DNA from: Biomaibacter acetigenes
Lineage (GTDB): Bacteria; Bacillota; Thermosediminibacteria; Thermosediminibacterales; Tepidanaerobacteraceae
NCBI RefSeq assembly: GCF_003691585.1
Contig: NZ_CP033169.1
Coordinates: 2,542,001-2,606,000, forward strand
Length of the DNA: 64,000 nt
Reading direction: 5' to 3'
Translations under genes and position numbers: made by a program
Shown here: positions 61,940 through 64,000 of the stretch, in pieces
Numbering within the stretch: the first letter of the stretch is position 1
How the letters are laid out: every line of letters starts with the position of its first letter
The notes under the pieces: generated by a model
Database searches by the model: none
What the model saw: only the letters and a program-made list of their open reading frames with translations
What the model was told of the DNA's origin: nothing

Positions 61940-62384
61940 TCAAACAAAACTTTTTAAATCATAGATGGGGATATCTATTTTTCTAAATCCTGTATCCACT
62001 GTAATGATACCGCATTTTAATGATATTGCGGACGATACTATCAAAGCATCGGGCATTTTTAGCCCGTACTCTGCCCTTATCTGTGCAGCTACAGTAGCCA
62101 CATGTTTATCTACAGAAACCAGGTTCAAATTAGGAAAATTATTAATAAACTTATTTATTTCAGTAACCAATTTTGCATCTTTCATCTTCAAGGGTTTCAC
62201 GAGCAGTTCAGCAAGAGAGATGACAGAAACATAGCCTTTCACTTCGGCATTTTTTATTAATGTTAGAACTTTTTTTGAAGCCAAGCCAAATTCATCATTT
62301 CCTTCTAAAAATAAATAAGGACATTTGTATCTATCAGCACTTTTTTATCCTGTTTAATGCGGTCAATCAAGACGTCTATTCCCA
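61940..62384 (-). CDS. vapC: PIN-domain toxin (VapC type), frameshifted
   Basis: With one extra T in the run at 62307-62311 the product reads KKVLIDTNVLIYFLEGNDEF (first catalytic Asp), YVSVISLAELLVKPLKM (Glu), EYGLKMPDALIVSSAISL (Asp) and IITVDTGFRKI (Asp), a complete PIN ribonuclease of about 147 residues. The probable start (TTG at 62384) overlaps the antitoxin stop, as is usual for coupled toxin genes. As sequenced the frame is broken, leaving 61940-62284 open. Confidence 0.82.
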
Positions 62385-62615
62385 ATCTTCTCTCTCCTTT
62401 TTAACATACTCATCCATCTCTTCAGCGCATTTGCCATAGGTTCCCTTTGCGATTCCATAATAGTATTCTACATAATCTTGCGGCTCCGGTGTTAATATAA
62501 TTCTATTATCTTTTTGTTCTATCAAAAGTTTATTGCCTTTTTTTATTTTTAGTGCCCTGCATATTTGCGCCGGAATAGTAATTTGGTTTTTGCTTGATAG
62601 TTTTACGCTATGCAT
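62376..62615 (-). CDS. vapB: AbrB/SpoVT-type antitoxin (VapB)
   Basis: 79 residues: MHSVKLSSKNQITIPAQICR, ALKIKKGNKLLIEQKDNRII are the swapped-hairpin DNA-binding domain; the C-terminal acidic tail (YGKCAEEMDEYVKKEREDWE) would bind the toxin. The ATG follows GGAGGTAAAG. Overlaps the toxin gene. Likely represses its own promoter. Confidence 0.88.
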   Translation of the reverse strand: MHSVKLSSKNQITIPAQICRALKIKKGNKLLIEQKDNRIILTPEPQDYVEYYYGIAKGTYGKCAEEMDEYVKKEREDWE

Positions 62616-62714
62616 GATTTCTTTACCTCCTTCAATGTTTCTTTACTTTTAATTATAATATTTACTTTCAAGAACTTCAACTTTAATATCAGTTCTTCGC
62701 ATCGACTAGGATAT

Positions 62715-62741
62715 AAAAAAGCTGTGGAAATTCCACAGCTT
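62715..62741 (-). terminator. Terminator of the pRiA4b-type gene
   Basis: Minus strand AAGCTGTGGAA, ATTTCCACAGCTT, then TTTTTAT. About 25 bases after the expected end of the broken pRiA4b-type gene. Confidence 0.75.
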
Positions 62742-62763
62742 AACTTTTTCAAATACTCAATAA

Positions 62764-63262
62764 CTAATCTTCGCATTCTTCATCATCAGCCTCATATTCT
62801 TCATCATAATAACCTTACTGTTCAACCTCGCCGTAACTTTCCAGAACAGAGGGGTATTCTTCGTTTTCTTTTGGTTCTTCCACTCTCATTAATTGCGTAA
62901 TAAAATGCCATTCATCCCCGTAGTCAAATAAAAACAACATTTTTTCTTTACATAGTTAAAGACTTTGCCAACCTTGGCTCTTTTAAAACTCCGGGAAATT
63001 GTTCTCCTTCGCCGATATCTGCAAATAATTCATAGCCTTCATCGGATCTGGGCCATCTTTTTATATTGCTGTAAAACCCAAAAGCATGGTCAAAATCAAA
63101 GCCAAAGCTTTCGATAATGATTTCCGCCAGGTCGTATAAACTCATCTTCTCGGGTATTGCTATGACCCTGTAGGGCATTCCCCTGACTCTACCTTCCCAA
63201 TCCGATGCAGTTGCTTTCAAAATCAGTATCTTTTCGTCATCTTTGGCTGGTTTTCTGGTCAT
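62764..63262 (-). pseudogene. Plasmid pRiA4b ORF-3-like protein gene, broken
   Basis: The first part (63262-62948) reads LILKATASDWEGRVRGMPYR, SLYDLAEIIIESFGFDFDHA, GEGEQFPGVLKEPRLAKSLT. A one-base shift near 62955 joins this to EKMLFLFDYGDEWHFITQLM and then PSVLESYGEVEQ, an in-frame TAA, and an acidic tail DEEYEADDEECED to 62764. The family (PRiA4_ORF3) has an unknown role. Here both a frameshift and an internal stop are present, and the shift is not in a homopolymer, so true decay is more likely. Confidence 0.7.
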
Positions 63263-63615
63263 CCGTATTCCTCCATTCTTTATGCTGTAAAAATTGCTTT
63301 TTATGGCCAGTTCCCTTGTTTTCTCTTCTATTCCTTTTTCTATGATGTTGAATGAGACAGGGGACGGTTCCTTGACTCAAAAGTGAGTCAGAGAACCGTC
63401 CCCTGTCTCATTCCTGTCAAACATCAAGAAAGCCGGGAGAATAGCATTGGCATTTGATGTTTTGGAAAGAGCAGTAAAATCAGCATCTGAAAATCAAGGT
63501 TCGTGAAAAGAAGTAAAAAAGTAGGGTTTCTACACTAGAATCAATGACTTAATTGATGAAAGTTCATCTTGCACATATTGCACATTTATGCTAGACTTAT
63601 TGAAGAGGTGGTTAT
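63263..63615. other. Intergenic region with palindromic repeat
   Basis: No intact gene. Minus-strand codons around 63300-63350 (IIEKGIEEKTRELAIK) look like a further Rpn C-terminal remnant. It contains the long palindrome at 63352-63411. Upstream of the last gene, TTGCAC-17-TAGACT (63570-63600) could be a weak sigma-A promoter. Confidence 0.4.
63352..63411. repeat. 60-bp double palindrome (dispersed repeat type)
   Basis: Outer arms ATGAGACAGGGGACGGTTC (63352-63370) and its exact complement (63393-63411); an inner palindrome TGACTC AAAAG TGAGTCA. Such GGGACGGTTC-type palindromes are known as intergenic dispersed repeats in Clostridia and relatives (general knowledge, no search done). It could form a long hairpin in RNA on either strand. 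Confidence 0.7.
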
Positions 63616-64000
63616 ATGCTGAATGAATATGGTTTTACCGAGGCAAGAAACGATTTTTCTCGGGTATTTAATATGGTATTTAATGAGCGGGAACCGGCGG
63701 TCATCAGAAGAAACCGGGATCAAGAGGTATTAATGTTGCGCAAGGATTTGCTGAAAGATATGCTCTCGGCTTATGTTCTTGATGTAGATCTATTGCCCGA
63801 AAATGATTGTTCTTTTACCGTATCTATAGATATACTGGAACTTGCGGCTAACGGTCCTACACAAGAAGAAGCCTTAAATGAGCTTATACAAGATTTGAAA
63901 ATATATGCTCAAGACTATATGGAAAGGTCTCAACTTTTTCTTAATGCTCCCAACCGTAAACACCACTTGCCTTACCTTCTTAGAATTTTACTTTGTGATT
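63616..64000 (+). CDS. Phd/YefM-like antitoxin, C-terminus beyond window
   Basis: At least 128 codons from the ATG at 63616 (GAGGTGG site). The N-terminus LNEYGFTEARNDFSRVFNMV followed by EPAVIRRNRDQEVLMLRKDL resembles the fold of Phd/YefM antitoxins (short helix, strands, 'xxxVLMxxxxL'). The next part, FTVSIDILELAANGPTQEEA, looks like a HicB-type strand-helix. A toxin gene would be expected just outside the window. Confidence 0.6.
   Translation, partial: MLNEYGFTEARNDFSRVFNMVFNEREPAVIRRNRDQEVLMLRKDLLKDMLSAYVLDVDLLPENDCSFTVSIDILELAANGPTQEEALNELIQDLKIYAQDYMERSQLFLNAPNRKHHLPYLLRILLCD

Overview
The window looks like a chromosomal segment of a low-GC, Gram-positive, anaerobic member of the Clostridia, possibly near Thermosediminibacterales/Thermoanaerobacterales. 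That placement is an inference from a ydaO-type riboswitch, an S-layer-homology protease, a biotin-dependent Na+-pump decarboxylase, strong GGAGG ribosome sites, A/T-rich spacers and a group IIC intron; no rRNA or marker gene confirms it. No tRNA, rRNA or CRISPR array was seen.

Layout. (1) 1-6.9 kb, minus strand: an operon matching the poorly understood enterobacterial yhf cluster (yhfZ, yhfS, yhfX, yhfW, a PRD protein, yhfU, yhfT, php), with a near-consensus promoter and a palindromic operator candidate at yhfZ. (2) 6.95-10.46 kb: a group IIC intron inserted just after a terminator hairpin, itself split between domains V and VI by an IS110/IS1111-type element. (3) 10.5-12.5 kb: an old-yellow-enzyme/dienoyl-CoA-reductase-like flavoenzyme. 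(4) 13.4-28.8 kb: a cytosolic GAF-PAS histidine kinase and an NtrC-type regulator, followed by two transcription units with good -24/-12 (sigma-54) promoters: an AtuA-like/DUF4387 pair, and an N-acyl-D-amino-acid deacylase plus peptide ABC transporter operon. Between them, on the minus strand, a c-di-AMP riboswitch precedes an asparagine synthase homologue lacking Cys2. (5) 29-32.2 kb: a dicarboxylate/amino-acid symporter, a class V aminotransferase and an XRE regulator. (6) 32.4-36.2 kb: an IS1182-type element and a graveyard of fragments. (7) 36.3-46.2 kb: malonate carrier madLM, a CaiB-type CoA transferase and a four-subunit Na+-translocating (methyl)malonyl-CoA decarboxylase, with a sigma-54 promoter and an adjacent dCache kinase/NtrC regulator pair. 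(8) 46.2-49.5 kb: duplicated debris, a LUD protein and small genes. (9) 49.3-57.7 kb: a YmaF protein, three tandem cupredoxin/multicopper-oxidase-like paralogues and a 1497-residue beta-rich/beta-helix protein. (10) 58-64 kb: an SLH-anchored subtilase, VapBC-type toxin-antitoxin genes, a broken pRiA4b-type gene, a palindromic repeat and an antitoxin-like gene running off the edge.

Functional reading. Two sigma-54 circuits appear to control carbon/nitrogen scavenging: D-amino-acid derivatives in one and malonate in the other. The malonate operon reads as a CoA-based energy-conserving route: carrier, CoA transfer, then decarboxylation coupled to Na+ export. The multicopper-oxidase-like paralogues carry complementary copper-ligand sets, suggesting an obligate heteromer.

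Caution: at least nine genes are interrupted by single-base indels, most in short A/T runs. This may be a homopolymer error of the assembly rather than gene decay, and several calls below depend on that.
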